A DNA stretch of 64,000 nucleotides from Pacificimonas aurantium (lineage in GTDB: Bacteria; Pseudomonadota; Alphaproteobacteria; Sphingomonadales; Sphingomonadaceae): the NCBI RefSeq assembly GCF_020092905.1, contig NZ_JAGSGB010000003.1:186001-250000 (forward strand), read 5' to 3'. Shown here piece after piece: positions 16,587-25,059 of the stretch. The translations under genes and the position numbers were made by a program. Positions within the stretch are counted from its first letter, which is position 1. Each line of letters opens with the position of its first letter. The notes beneath the pieces are model-generated. The model ran no database searches and was not told the origin of the DNA. It worked only from the letters and a program-made list of their open reading frames with translations.

Positions 16587-17375
16587 TCAGCAGCGTGATA
16601 TCAGCGCCTGCGCAGCGGCAGGATTTCGGAGCTTTGCCGCGCCGATGAAGAACAGGAAAACGTCTCGCCCGTCAGCCGCCGGTTCGCGCGGCTTAACATA
16701 GTCGAGGCCGTCGGGGGCGTGGCCCCCGGCCCAGCTGTCGACGCGCCGCACCCATTCGTCCAGCGCCCCCTCTGTATAACCGGCGTCGAGACCTTCTTCG
16801 GCGCGCATGACGCGCACATAGGCGAAGTCGGCGGTCAGGTCGGCGATCTGCGGATAGTCCGGATGGTCGGCGATGACGATCGCGGCACCGCGACCGCGCA
16901 TCAGGTCGACGAACTCGGCGCAGGCGAAGCTCTCATGGCGCGCCTCGACCGCGTGCCGCAGCTTCAGGCCGTCGACCTCGTCCGGTAGCAAATCCAGAAA
17001 GGCGGCGATCTCGTCCCGGTCGAAGTGTTTGGTGGGCGCGAGCTGCCAGTTGATCGGCCCCAGCGTCGGACCGAGTTCGGCAATCCCCTGGCGGCAGAAA
17101 TTTTCGGCGGCCTCGCCAGCTTCGGCGAGGTTCTTGCGGTTGGTGGCGTAACGGGACGCCTTCAGCGCATAGCGGAATCCTTCGGCCGGCGCCGCGCCGC
17201 GCCACTTTTCGAAGGTCTCGGGCTTCTGGCGGCGATAGAAGGTGCCATTGACCTCTATGCCCGACAGCTGCTTTGCGGCGTAGTTCAGCTCGTCCTTCTG
17301 CCGCAGGTCGCCGGGGTAAAAGGTCCCACGCCACGGCGCGAAGGTCCAGCCGCCAATGCCGATATGGACGCTCAT
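16587..17375 (-). CDS. DUF72 family protein (YecE-like)
   Basis: 262 residues with the DUF72 signature: IGIGGWTFAPWRGTFYP at the N-terminus, GIEVNGTFYRRQKPETFEKW, RYALKASRYATNRKNL, and VEARHESF near the middle. The family has a TIM-barrel fold; a role linked to nucleic acid or Fe-S chemistry has been suggested but is not established. Its ATG overlaps the stop of the upstream monooxygenase-like gene by 4 bases, so both are one unit. Confidence 0.92.
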   Translation of the reverse strand: MSVHIGIGGWTFAPWRGTFYPGDLRQKDELNYAAKQLSGIEVNGTFYRRQKPETFEKWRGAAPAEGFRYALKASRYATNRKNLAEAGEAAENFCRQGIAELGPTLGPINWQLAPTKHFDRDEIAAFLDLLPDEVDGLKLRHAVEARHESFACAEFVDLMRGRGAAIVIADHPDYPQIADLTADFAYVRVMRAEEGLDAGYTEGALDEWVRRVDSWAGGHAPDGLDYVKPREPAADGRDVFLFFIGAAKLRNPAAAQALISRC

Positions 17376-17701
17376 CGCCCTGCGTCGCCGTCGCGGTCGA
17401 GCAGGTCGTCGGTGACCTCCATCAGCAGCAACGGCTCGTCCGCCGCCTCGGCGATCGCATCGACGAAGGCCGCGCGGGTGTCCGGGTCGTCATAGACCAT
17501 CTTCTGGTCGAACGCGGCCCGCCACGTGTCTTCGTCCGGCCATTCCGCGACACCGATGAAGCGCTCCTGCTTGTCGCGATGAAGGCGCGAGCCGAGGCTG
17601 CCATATCTCTCCTGGATCAGCTCGGTGCCGCGCCTCCAGGCGGTCCGGAACTGCTCCTCCTTGCCGGGGTGCACTCTCCACCAATAGGCTGCGACGAACA
17701 T
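17372..17701 (-). CDS. Antibiotic biosynthesis monooxygenase-like protein
   Basis: 109 residues forming one dimeric alpha/beta-barrel (ABM) domain: MFVAAYWWRVHPGKEEQFRTAW at the start and FIGVAEWPDEDTWRAAF in the middle. Proteins of this type range from heme-degrading or quinol monooxygenases to non-catalytic binding proteins. ATG 17701 has GGAGG 4 bases upstream and is preferred over a start 36 bases earlier. It overlaps the DUF72 gene downstream. Confidence 0.8.
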   Translation of the reverse strand: MFVAAYWWRVHPGKEEQFRTAWRRGTELIQERYGSLGSRLHRDKQERFIGVAEWPDEDTWRAAFDQKMVYDDPDTRAAFVDAIAEAADEPLLLMEVTDDLLDRDGDAGR

Positions 17702-17764
17702 AGGGCCTCCGTTTTCGAACCGGGTTTGCCGAAACAACGGCGGCGCCCACTCCGTTCATGACGC

Positions 17765-18400
17765 GTGAGCGCTTCTCTACGACCCCGAACCCGCGTGACG
17801 GTAACCGCGTTCCGCGACTTCCTGCATGTTCGCGGCAATCCGTCCGAGGCGCTGCTGACCGCGCTGCAAATGCAGACCCCGGAAGCGAATGAGGGATGGG
17901 CATTCAGGCTGCTCGATACCGTCTATGCCGACGTCGAAGCGAACCTTCTGGCGGTCCTGTCGGACCCGCCCGACCTGCTGCTGATGACCGGCTACAGCGC
18001 ACAGGCACGCGGCCTGAAGCTGGAAACCGGAGCGAGCGACCTGATGTCGCCGAAATTCGCCGATGCGGCAGGTCATGTTCCGGGACCGGCGGCGGGCACC
18101 GGAACCCGCATCGAGAACGAACGCATAGACTTCGCTGCCTTGCGAGCGCGGCTGGGCGAGGCCGGGGTCGCGCACCACGCGTCGGGCGATGCGGGGGAGT
18201 TCGTCTGCAACCATCTCTACTATCGCGCCCTTCGGCTGATCGCGCGCCAGGACGCTGCCACGACGGCGCTGTTCGTCCATGTACCCGCCATTGCCGGAAC
18301 GACGCTGGAAGAAAGCAGCGCCAGTGCCATGACGCTGGAGGAGATGGTGCGTGGCGTGCGGGCGGTGGCCGCCGCGCTCTCTACCGCGAGTGCGATGTAG
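17765..18400 (+). CDS. pcp: Pyroglutamyl-peptidase I (peptidase C15)
   Basis: A cysteine peptidase that removes N-terminal pyroglutamate. The VTVTAFRDFLHVRGNPSE opening fits the family. The catalytic set is visible: a glutamate in LKLETGASDL (about residue 88), the cysteine in GEFVCNHLYYRA (about residue 144), and the histidine in LFVHVPAI (about residue 170). The start is uncertain: GTG 17765 gives 211 residues, while GTG 17795 would begin directly at the first beta strand. No good ribosome binding site decides between them. It diverges from the monooxygenase-like gene. Confidence 0.82.
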   Translation: MSASLRPRTRVTVTAFRDFLHVRGNPSEALLTALQMQTPEANEGWAFRLLDTVYADVEANLLAVLSDPPDLLLMTGYSAQARGLKLETGASDLMSPKFADAAGHVPGPAAGTGTRIENERIDFAALRARLGEAGVAHHASGDAGEFVCNHLYYRALRLIARQDAATTALFVHVPAIAGTTLEESSASAMTLEEMVRGVRAVAAALSTASAM

Positions 18401-18456
18401 CGCGACTGGACGGTCGATATCTGCTATAGGCCTCCCGCCAAAATGGGGAGGATCAT

Positions 18457-18912
18457 ATGGCAACCGTGAATGAAGACCTGGCCGGCCCGCCGCCTACGGC
18501 GCGGCCGTGGCACCTGCTGTTCGTCGGTATCGTTTCGCTGCTGTGGAACGCTTTCGGCGCATTCGACTATGTCATGACGCAGCTTCGAAACGAGGCCTAT
18601 ATGAGCGGCTTTCCCGAGGAACAGCTGGCCTATTTCTACGGCATGCCGGTATGGGCCGACATCGGCTGGGCACTGGGCGTCTGGGGCGCGGTTGCCGGGT
18701 CCGTCTTGCTGCTGTTGAAGAGCCGCTGGGCGCTTGCCGCCTTCCTGCTGTCTCTGGCCGGGCTGCTGGTGTCGGCGCTGCACCAGATCGTCAATCCACC
18801 GCCTGCAAGCCTGTCGGGCGGCATGATGTGGTTTGCGGCGCTGATCTGGGCCTTCACTCTGTTCCTGATCTGGTACTCCGCCGCCATGCGGAAGCGCGGC
18901 GTCCTGCGCTAG
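18457..18912 (+). CDS. Four-helix membrane protein, unknown function
   Basis: 151 residues with about four transmembrane helices (near 20-38, 62-86, 90-108 and 122-142) and short loops, including a conserved-looking FDYVMTQLRNEAYM segment between helices 1 and 2. ATG 18457 follows a strong GGGGAGGA site. The C-terminus overlaps the end of the convergent lipoprotein gene by 4 bases. This type is common in sphingomonads as an uncharacterised protein; no domain indicates a function. Confidence 0.78.
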   Translation: MATVNEDLAGPPPTARPWHLLFVGIVSLLWNAFGAFDYVMTQLRNEAYMSGFPEEQLAYFYGMPVWADIGWALGVWGAVAGSVLLLLKSRWALAAFLLSLAGLLVSALHQIVNPPPASLSGGMMWFAALIWAFTLFLIWYSAAMRKRGVLR

Positions 18913-19586
18913 GAGCAGCCCTCCACATAGCCGAGAGACGGGTCGATGCCGGCATGGAGTTCGCCGACCCGTCCGTCGGGGCCGATCTCGAAACGCAGGC
19001 CGGTGTCGCTGCCGTCGGGCCGCCAGAACAGGTCCTTCGCTGGGGGCGGGGCATATTTGTGCGGGCTTTCTTCCAATTTCGGATAGGCCGCGCGCACCGC
19101 CTGCTCGCTGGAGCCTACCTGGACGCCGCGCAGGCTGTGTACGTCCTCGGCGTCGGGCGAATATGCCGTGATCCGGGTGACCACCGGTGTGCGGGCGCCG
19201 GCCAGTCGCTCTACCATTAGCGCGACCCCCGGCGACGCCGTCGAGGTCCAGGTCCGGCAAGCATCGGTATAATTGCCATTGTCGGCAAAGCCCCAGTCTC
19301 GCGCGGCGCCGCCTGGTGGTTCGCCGATGCGGATGCCCTTCCAGCCGCGCAGCGTCAGTGCGCTCTCTACGTCGATGCCCGGCGCCGGCTCTTCGCGGTA
19401 GCCCGTTTCGGGCGCGGCGGGCGTGACGCCCCCGGCGGGCGGTTCGGAAGGCCGGGCGGACGAGGCATTCCCCGCCACCTCGGAGTCCGAGCCGGCGGGA
19501 TCCTCCGTGGGGGCTTCGTCGGCGCCCCGGCAGCCTGCGATCAGGAGGAAAACGGCGCTGTAGGCGGCAAGCTTGCGGGGTTTCAT
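18909..19586 (-). CDS. Putative lipoprotein, unknown function
   Basis: Starting at ATG 19586 the product has a lipoprotein signal (LLIAGCRG, Cys19), a Pro/Glu/Ala-rich linker to about residue 70, and a globular domain with GWKGIRIG, WGFADNGNYTDACRTW, and VQVGSSEQAVRAAYP, ending in a cysteine. The GIRIG...VQVGSSEQAVRAAYP layout suggests the kind of repeated alpha/beta unit seen in some secreted binding proteins, but I do not recognise the family. It diverges from the S41 peptidase lipoprotein gene. Confidence 0.75.
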   Translation of the reverse strand: MKPRKLAAYSAVFLLIAGCRGADEAPTEDPAGSDSEVAGNASSARPSEPPAGGVTPAAPETGYREEPAPGIDVESALTLRGWKGIRIGEPPGGAARDWGFADNGNYTDACRTWTSTASPGVALMVERLAGARTPVVTRITAYSPDAEDVHSLRGVQVGSSEQAVRAAYPKLEESPHKYAPPPAKDLFWRPDGSDTGLRFEIGPDGRVGELHAGIDPSLGYVEGCS

Positions 19587-19775
19587 GACGTGAAGAACGA
19601 GCGGCCGCGGGCTCGGTTGCGGTCGGGCTGCACGATGAGCGGCCCCGCGACGAGCTGCGGATTCCACGCGACGGGACGCGGCAGAAGGAGCGGCTTGCGC
19701 GGGAAGCTGTCGTTGACAGGCTGCGCGCGCATTCCGACATTGCCGCTACAGTTTCTGCGTATTCGGGGGAAGTTC

Positions 19776-21254
19776 ATGGGGTTGCGGACATCCGCGAGCC
19801 TGGTCGGCATTGCCGTCCTGGCACTCGTTTCATGCGGCGGCGATGGATCGTCGCCCAACATCGTCAGTGCTCCGGGCAGCGAAACACCAACGCCCACTCC
19901 TACGCCGACGCCCACACCACCCACGGGCGGAACCTGCTCCCTGTCCTCGCGCCAGGCCTGGGTGCTTGAGGAGCTGCGCGAATGGTATCTGTTCCCGGAG
20001 CTTCTGAACGAAAGCGCCGATCCGGCGGACTACGCCACGCTGGAAACCTATATCGATGCCCTGACCGCGCCGGCGCGCGCGGCCTCGCGCGACCGCGGCT
20101 TCACCTATCTGACCTCGATCGAGCAAGAAAACGCCTATTATGCCTCCGGCGAGACCGCAGGCTTTGGCATGCGCGTCGACTTTTCGCGCTCCGACGCCAT
20201 CGTCATCACGGACGCGTTCGAGGGAGCGCCCGCCTTTGAAGCAGGCATAGACCGGGGCACGCTGATCACCGCCATCGGAAGGAGCTCGTCGAGCTTGCGG
20301 CAGGTGTCGGATATTATCGCAGATCAGGGCATTGCCGGCGTCTACGATGCTCTCGGCCCTTCGACCCCCGGAACGACACGCTATTTCCGGCTGGACAATT
20401 CCCAGCGCCTCGCTGGCGGCGCGGCGGGGGAGGTCGTCGCGGTGACCAAGCAGAATTACGAGATTCCTCCGGTTTCGCCGCGCTTCGGCAGCGAGATCCT
20501 GACCGCCGCCGACGGGTCGCGCTTTGGCTATGTGCATCTGCGCACCTTCATCGATACGGCGGAGGCACCGCTGCTGGAGGCGTTCGCGGAGTTCGAGGAA
20601 CAGGGCATCGACCGGGTGGCCGTGGATGTCCGCAGCAATGGCGGTGGGCTCGTCGCGGTCGGAGAGCTGTTCGGCGACCTTCTGGGGGGCGGCAAGGCGG
20701 GCGAGGTCTTCACGCGCATCACGTTCCGGCCCTCCAAGTCCTCGAGCAACGAAGTGCGCCGCTTCCTGCCGCTGATGCAGTCCATCGAACCGACGCGCAT
20801 CGCCTTCCTCGGAAATGAACGCACGGCGTCTGCCAGCGAAATGGTCGCGAATGCGATGCCGCCCTATCTCGGGGCCGACAGCGCACTGATCGGCGCGAAC
20901 ACCTATGGCAAACCGGTGGGCCAGATCGCCGTCGACCGCGCCGATTGCGACGACCGGCTGCGTATTGTTGCCTTCCAGGTGGAAAATGCGGATGCGGAGG
21001 GCGAGTATTTCGAGGGGCTGGCGGAAACCATGCCCGTCTTCTGCCCCATCGGCGAGAACCCCTTTGCGCCGCTCGGATCAACTCAGGAGCCGCTGATCGC
21101 CGAGGCGGGCCGGTTCCTGTCGGGCGGTCAGGCAGCCTGTACCGGGTCGCTTGCCGCTGCGGCCAGGGCCCCGCAATCGCTGACGCTCAATCCGCCTGCG
21201 GTCCTGCCACCCGATGCGACGGCGGCGCAGCGCGAGATGCCGGGCTTGTTCTAG
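19776..21254 (+). CDS. S41 family peptidase, lipoprotein
   Basis: 492 residues. ATG 19776 follows CGGGGGAAG and starts a lipoprotein signal (VLALVSCGG, Cys20). A (Thr-Pro)n linker at about residues 35-50 leads to the enzyme. A PDZ-like part (about 130-220, AGFGMRVDFS and APAFEAGIDRGTLITAI) precedes the S41 domain: FGYVHLRTF, VDVRSNGGGL, the nucleophile region ERTASASEMV (serine near residue 352), and the general base lysine in NTYGKPVGQ (near 377). It acts outside the cytoplasm, anchored to a membrane, as a C-terminal-processing-like protease. Upstream frame extension is without merit because the lipobox fixes the start. Confidence 0.92.
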   Translation: MGLRTSASLVGIAVLALVSCGGDGSSPNIVSAPGSETPTPTPTPTPTPPTGGTCSLSSRQAWVLEELREWYLFPELLNESADPADYATLETYIDALTAPARAASRDRGFTYLTSIEQENAYYASGETAGFGMRVDFSRSDAIVITDAFEGAPAFEAGIDRGTLITAIGRSSSSLRQVSDIIADQGIAGVYDALGPSTPGTTRYFRLDNSQRLAGGAAGEVVAVTKQNYEIPPVSPRFGSEILTAADGSRFGYVHLRTFIDTAEAPLLEAFAEFEEQGIDRVAVDVRSNGGGLVAVGELFGDLLGGGKAGEVFTRITFRPSKSSSNEVRRFLPLMQSIEPTRIAFLGNERTASASEMVANAMPPYLGADSALIGANTYGKPVGQIAVDRADCDDRLRIVAFQVENADAEGEYFEGLAETMPVFCPIGENPFAPLGSTQEPLIAEAGRFLSGGQAACTGSLAAAARAPQSLTLNPPAVLPPDATAAQREMPGLF

Positions 21255-21361
21255 CAAAGGGTATTGCGGCAGCGACGATTAGCCCTTCCCAAGACCGCTG
21301 CCGAAACTCCGCCGTCGCCGCCCCGTTGGGGGGGAGGGCAATCGGCGGAGACTTCGAGTTC

Positions 21362-22060
21362 ATGACTTACGACTTCTGGTACTGGCCCGGCATTCCCGGT
21401 CGCGGTGAGTTTGCACGTATCGCCCTGGAGGCGGGCGGAATTCCCTATCGCGAGCGCGGGCGCGACGAAGGTGCCGATGTCTGGGCCAAGCGCGACAGCT
21501 ATGACGCGACGCCGCCCTACGCCCCGCCCTGGCTCGATACCGGAGAGCTGGTAATCGCGCAGACGGCGAACATCTGTCTGTTTCTGGGTGATGAGCATGG
21601 CCTCGCGCCCGACGGGCGAAAAGGCCGGCTGTGGACCCACCAGCTGATGCTGACGATCATGGACGTCACTGCCGAGGCGCACGATACGCATCATCCGATC
21701 GCAAGCAGCGCCTATTATGACGAGCAGAAGGATGCGGCGGCGCGGCGGGCCGAACAGTTTCGCAAGGAGCGCATTCCGAAATTCCTGGTTCACTTTCAGA
21801 AGGCACTGGGTACCGACCTTTTGTTCGGCGGAGTGACGTGGAGCTATGCCGATACGGGCTTCTATGTCCTGATGAGCGGGCTGTGCCATGCCTTCCCGAA
21901 AAGGATGGCGGCGCTGGAAGATGAGTTCCGGCCCCTGTTCGCACACCGCGACCGGATCGCGAAGCTACCGGAATTGCAGGATTATTTCAAAAGCGAACGC
22001 TGCCTGCCCTTTGGGGAGGGCATCTTTCGTCATTACCCTGAACTGGACGGAGCGGACTGA
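21362..22060 (+). CDS. Glutathione S-transferase family protein
   Basis: 232 residues. The N-terminal thioredoxin-like domain opens with the tyrosine-containing FWYWPGIPGRGEFARIALEAGGIPY, typical of sigma/S-crystallin-like GSTs, followed by the glutathione-binding QTANICLFLGDEHGL (in place of the usual Glu-Ser, here Gln-Thr). The C-terminal helical domain ends with FKSERCLPFGEGIFRHYPELD. The ATG at 21362 is the first that begins at the domain edge. It stands alone, 108 bases after the peptidase gene. Confidence 0.88.
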   Translation: MTYDFWYWPGIPGRGEFARIALEAGGIPYRERGRDEGADVWAKRDSYDATPPYAPPWLDTGELVIAQTANICLFLGDEHGLAPDGRKGRLWTHQLMLTIMDVTAEAHDTHHPIASSAYYDEQKDAAARRAEQFRKERIPKFLVHFQKALGTDLLFGGVTWSYADTGFYVLMSGLCHAFPKRMAALEDEFRPLFAHRDRIAKLPELQDYFKSERCLPFGEGIFRHYPELDGAD

Positions 22061-22184
22061 ATGACGCCAGACGGACGGACCGGCCGAGGGGGTCAGGGAA
22101 GGCCGGCCCGCCCGAATGGCGGACGCCGAAGCACGCGTCGCAATTCTGGATAGGCGCCTTTTCCTCGTCCCGCCGTGACCCGGG

Positions 22185-22577
22185 TCACACCGTTCGTTTT
22201 TTCCTCGCTCGGCTGAGAAGGAAGGCCAGGAACGCTAGCCCGAACAGCGCGTCTCCGGCGATGATCGCGCTTGTGCCTGGCGGCGCGCGTCCGGCCAGTA
22301 TCTCAGGCAGGATGAGGGCGACGATCCCCGCCTTTCCCGCGACCGCCGGCCACAGCGCAGGGCCGAGACGGGCGGGCTGCCAGGCTATGAGCGCATAGAG
22401 AAGCCCGAAACAGGCCACGAGCAGGCTGGTGGTGCGCGCCATCAGCTCGGCATCCGGCGCGGCGATCCCCGGAATGCCAATGACAAGATTATAGGCAGCG
22501 GCAGCGGCCAGCATCCACCGCCAGCCAGAAGCGACCCGGTCCGCGGCCAAGCCTGCTTGTTCGTTCCTGCCGGTCAT
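22185..22577 (-). CDS. Small membrane protein, unknown function
   Basis: 130 residues from ATG 22577, which overlaps the stop of the upstream thioesterase-like gene (ATGA). About four hydrophobic helices (near 23-40, 50-68, 76-92 and 106-122) and a basic C-terminus (SRARKKRTV). Similar four-helix proteins are common near small metabolic genes. No functional motif is visible. Confidence 0.7.
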   Translation of the reverse strand: MTGRNEQAGLAADRVASGWRWMLAAAAAYNLVIGIPGIAAPDAELMARTTSLLVACFGLLYALIAWQPARLGPALWPAVAGKAGIVALILPEILAGRAPPGTSAIIAGDALFGLAFLAFLLSRARKKRTV

Positions 22578-23032
22578 GCAGCGCGGTTTCCGTCGGTCGG
22601 CGGCCAGTTCTTCGACAGCAGCTTCACCGTCACGCGCGCGCCGCACACTTCGGTACCGTCGGTATCGAGGATGGGGAATTCGGCGACATAGCCAGCCGAC
22701 CCCTTGCGTTCGAGGTCGGCGCCCAGCGCGGCCAGCTGCTCGTCCGAAAGGGCATAGTCTGCCGTGACGTCGCTGGTCGCCGGCCGCTTGAAGTCGACAT
22801 AGAGGTCCTTGATGATCGGAAAGTGCCTGTCGGGATCGCAGAGGGTGATGCCCGGGGTCGCGGCCACTGCCTCTGCCAGGACTGTGTAGGCGCCCATGTA
22901 AAGAACGCCGACATGATTTTCGTTGCCCGCCAGGGGCATGAGCAGCTTTGCGCGCCCTCCCTCGGCAGCGAGCGTGCGCATGCCGGTCCGCTCAACGAAG
23001 GGCACGCGGTATTTCGGCTGCTGTTCGGTCAT
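22574..23032 (-). CDS. Hot-dog fold protein, PaaI/DUF4442 thioesterase-like
   Basis: 152 residues from ATG 23032, which has a GGGGGGAG site about 10 bases upstream. The pattern KLLMPLAGNENHVGVLYMGAYTVLAEAV, with Asn-His in the middle, followed by IIKDLYVDFKRPATSDV, is that of single-domain hot-dog proteins related to PaaI thioesterases and DUF4442. It likely acts on an acyl-CoA in the cytoplasm, though DUF4442 members lack a clear catalytic acid. The small membrane gene downstream overlaps it. Confidence 0.82.
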   Translation of the reverse strand: MTEQQPKYRVPFVERTGMRTLAAEGGRAKLLMPLAGNENHVGVLYMGAYTVLAEAVAATPGITLCDPDRHFPIIKDLYVDFKRPATSDVTADYALSDEQLAALGADLERKGSAGYVAEFPILDTDGTEVCGARVTVKLLSKNWPPTDGNRAA

Positions 23033-23200
23033 GGCTGGCATCTCCCCCCGCAGATTGCAGTGCGGTGGGACCATAGACCGCTCGCACCGCCGCGCACCTG
23101 TCGGAGGGGGGAGGGCGCCGCCAAGCCATTTCGCTTGACGGGAGCCCTGTATTATCTAACCAACACAGCGATCATCCCGACCGGTCCCCCGCCGCCATCT

Positions 23201-23602
23201 ATGGAGCACCAAGTGAACGACGAACTTGCCACCATCCTGATCACCTTCGGCGCGGGCACGTTCATCGTTCACGGCCTGTACGGCGTCATTACGGCCTGGC
23301 AGCGCGAGCGGACGCTGCGCGCGGCGCTGAAGGAGGGCGGCGGCGCGGTTCCCGCGCTGCTCGACCGGCCGGACCTGCCGTCGGGCGCGCGGCTGATGCT
23401 GTCCGGCGCGCTGCTGACCGCGCTGGCGGCGGCCTTTGCCGGCGCCCGCGCCTGGAACGGCCAGACCTATGACGAGGCGGCGCCGCTGCTGCTGTTCGCG
23501 CTGCTGCCGGGCCTCGTCTATCTGGGCGCGGGCTGGTGGGCCGTGCGCCGCAAGGCGAAGCTGGCCCGCCAGCGGGACGAGGGCACCGCCGCCGCCAAAT
23601 AG
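23201..23602 (+). CDS. Two/three-helix membrane protein, unknown function
   Basis: 133 residues from ATG 23201. Helices are predicted near residues 9-28, 66-84 and 92-112, with an amphipathic segment WQRERTLRAALKEGGGAVP between the first two and a basic C-terminal tail (RRKAKLARQRDE). This topology resembles small envelope proteins of the DUF6249 type, but I cannot assign it safely. The reading frame is open upstream, without coding character. Confidence 0.65.
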   Translation: MEHQVNDELATILITFGAGTFIVHGLYGVITAWQRERTLRAALKEGGGAVPALLDRPDLPSGARLMLSGALLTALAAAFAGARAWNGQTYDEAAPLLLFALLPGLVYLGAGWWAVRRKAKLARQRDEGTAAAK

Positions 23603-23700
23603 ACTTCGCGCCCGGAACGATGTAATCGCGGGGGAGCGAGGAGTTGCGCGCCCGGGTCCCCGGCCGGTGGGGCAGGGCGCCGTTTATGGGAGGGGTGCCC

Positions 23701-24939
23701 ATGCCCACAGCCGAGAGCATCACCGGAACCGACCGGACGCCAGCCGACCGGACGCCAGCTGGACGAAAGGCAGCCGCACGAACGACAGCCGCACGCCCGC
23801 CGATCCCGGACCGGCTGAGTGCGCCCTTTCGCGCCCCCTTTCGCACCGACGTGCCGCCCGCCATCGCCGACGAGCTGGCGCTGCGGCAAAGCGAGCGGCT
23901 GTACGCCTTCCTCCCGCTCCTGTGCATCTTGGTCGCGGCCAATTCGCTGGTCATGGCCTATGCCATCATGGGCGACCTCCCCTGGTGGCAGCAGGCCGCG
24001 CCGCCCGTCATCCTGACCTGCACCTGCCTGACCGTCCTTGTCCTCAGCCGCGTCCGCCCGCGCCCGAAGACGGCGGAGGCGGCGCGGCGCCAGCACAGGA
24101 CCGCGGCGTGGATCGCCGGCGGCCTCGGCCTCGTCTCGGCGGCGTGGTGCATCAACGCCTTCAGCGAGACCGAAGAATATTACTGCATGACCGCGCCGGT
24201 CTTTACCGGAATTGCCGCGATCATCGCGTCCACCTGCCTTCTGAGCGTCCCGCGCGCGGCGATCGCGGGCATGGTCTGTGCGCTGCTGCCGGTGACGGCG
24301 ATGCTGCTGACATATGAATATGCCTCGCTGCGGGCGATGGCGCTGATGCTGATGCTGCTGACGCTGATGCAGGCGGGCGTCGTGATGGGGAAGTTCCGCG
24401 AGACGGTGGCCGCGCTGATGCTCGAGACGCGGCTGGACCGGCTGGCCAAGGCCGACGCGCTGACCGGCCTGGACAACCGGCTGGCGTTCGAGGCGAAGGC
24501 CGAGGCCGAACTGGAGCGCGGCGCTGCGCTGCGGCTGGTGCTGGCCGACCTCGACGGGTTCAAGCTGGTCAACGACACGCACGGCCACCAGGCGGGCGAC
24601 GCGGTGCTGATCATGCTGGCCGCGCGCATGCGCGCCGCGGCGCCCGGGGCCCTGTCGATCGCGCGCATCGGCGGCGACGAATTCGCGCTGCTCCTCCCCG
24701 CCGGGGACGCCCCGCGGGCGGAGGCGGAGATCGCCGCACTGTCCGCCGCCATCCGCCCGCCCGTCGTGCATGAGGGCAGACGCCTGCATGTCGGCGCGAG
24801 CTTCGGCGCGGCCTCTTCGCCCGAAGACGGGCAAACGGTCGCGAAGCTGCTCCACGCCGCCGATATGCGGCTTTACGAGCGCAAGCCCGGCTCACGCGGG
24901 GAGGCCCGCGCCCCGCTGCGGCACGCCGCGCTCGCCTGA
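23701..24939 (+). CDS. Membrane-bound diguanylate cyclase (GGDEF)
   Basis: Makes cyclic di-GMP from two GTP. ATG 23701 has GGGAGGGG 5 bases upstream, giving 412 residues. An Arg/Pro/Ala-rich N-terminal tail of about 50 residues precedes six hydrophobic helices (about 70-250), an unassigned sensor region, then a short helix and the GGDEF domain with DALTGLDNRLAF, LADLDGFKLVNDTHGH and the intact active site RIGGDEF. The residues ahead of GGDEF do not form the RxxD inhibitory site, so product inhibition by that route is not expected. It is followed by a 116-base gap with short repeats. Confidence 0.92.
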   Translation: MPTAESITGTDRTPADRTPAGRKAAARTTAARPPIPDRLSAPFRAPFRTDVPPAIADELALRQSERLYAFLPLLCILVAANSLVMAYAIMGDLPWWQQAAPPVILTCTCLTVLVLSRVRPRPKTAEAARRQHRTAAWIAGGLGLVSAAWCINAFSETEEYYCMTAPVFTGIAAIIASTCLLSVPRAAIAGMVCALLPVTAMLLTYEYASLRAMALMLMLLTLMQAGVVMGKFRETVAALMLETRLDRLAKADALTGLDNRLAFEAKAEAELERGAALRLVLADLDGFKLVNDTHGHQAGDAVLIMLAARMRAAAPGALSIARIGGDEFALLLPAGDAPRAEAEIAALSAAIRPPVVHEGRRLHVGASFGAASSPEDGQTVAKLLHAADMRLYERKPGSRGEARAPLRHAALA

Positions 24940-24992
24940 CCCCGACAGCGACGGCGGGTTTCGGCGCGGCGAGTTCCGGTGCCTGCCCGCAC

Positions 24993-25059
24993 GAAGGTCA
25001 CGCGGCCGGGCCGAAGGTCACACGCACGCCCTTTCTCCCCGGAAAGTCACGAAGGTCAC
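24993..25059. repeat. GAAGGTCAC repeats between convergent genes
   Basis: GAAGGTCAC occurs at 24993-25001, 25013-25021 and 25051-25059, and a variant GAAAGTCAC at 25042-25050 directly abuts the last copy. The cluster lies in the intergenic region between the diguanylate cyclase and the convergent helix-turn-helix gene, running 4 bases into the stop end of the latter. Direct repeats of this kind may be a protein-binding array or a small dispersed repeat. Confidence 0.5.

Noticed and set aside
24640-24700. Inhibitory (I-site) RxxD motif in the diguanylate cyclase
   Set aside because: The residues just ahead of GGDEF do not contain RxxD.
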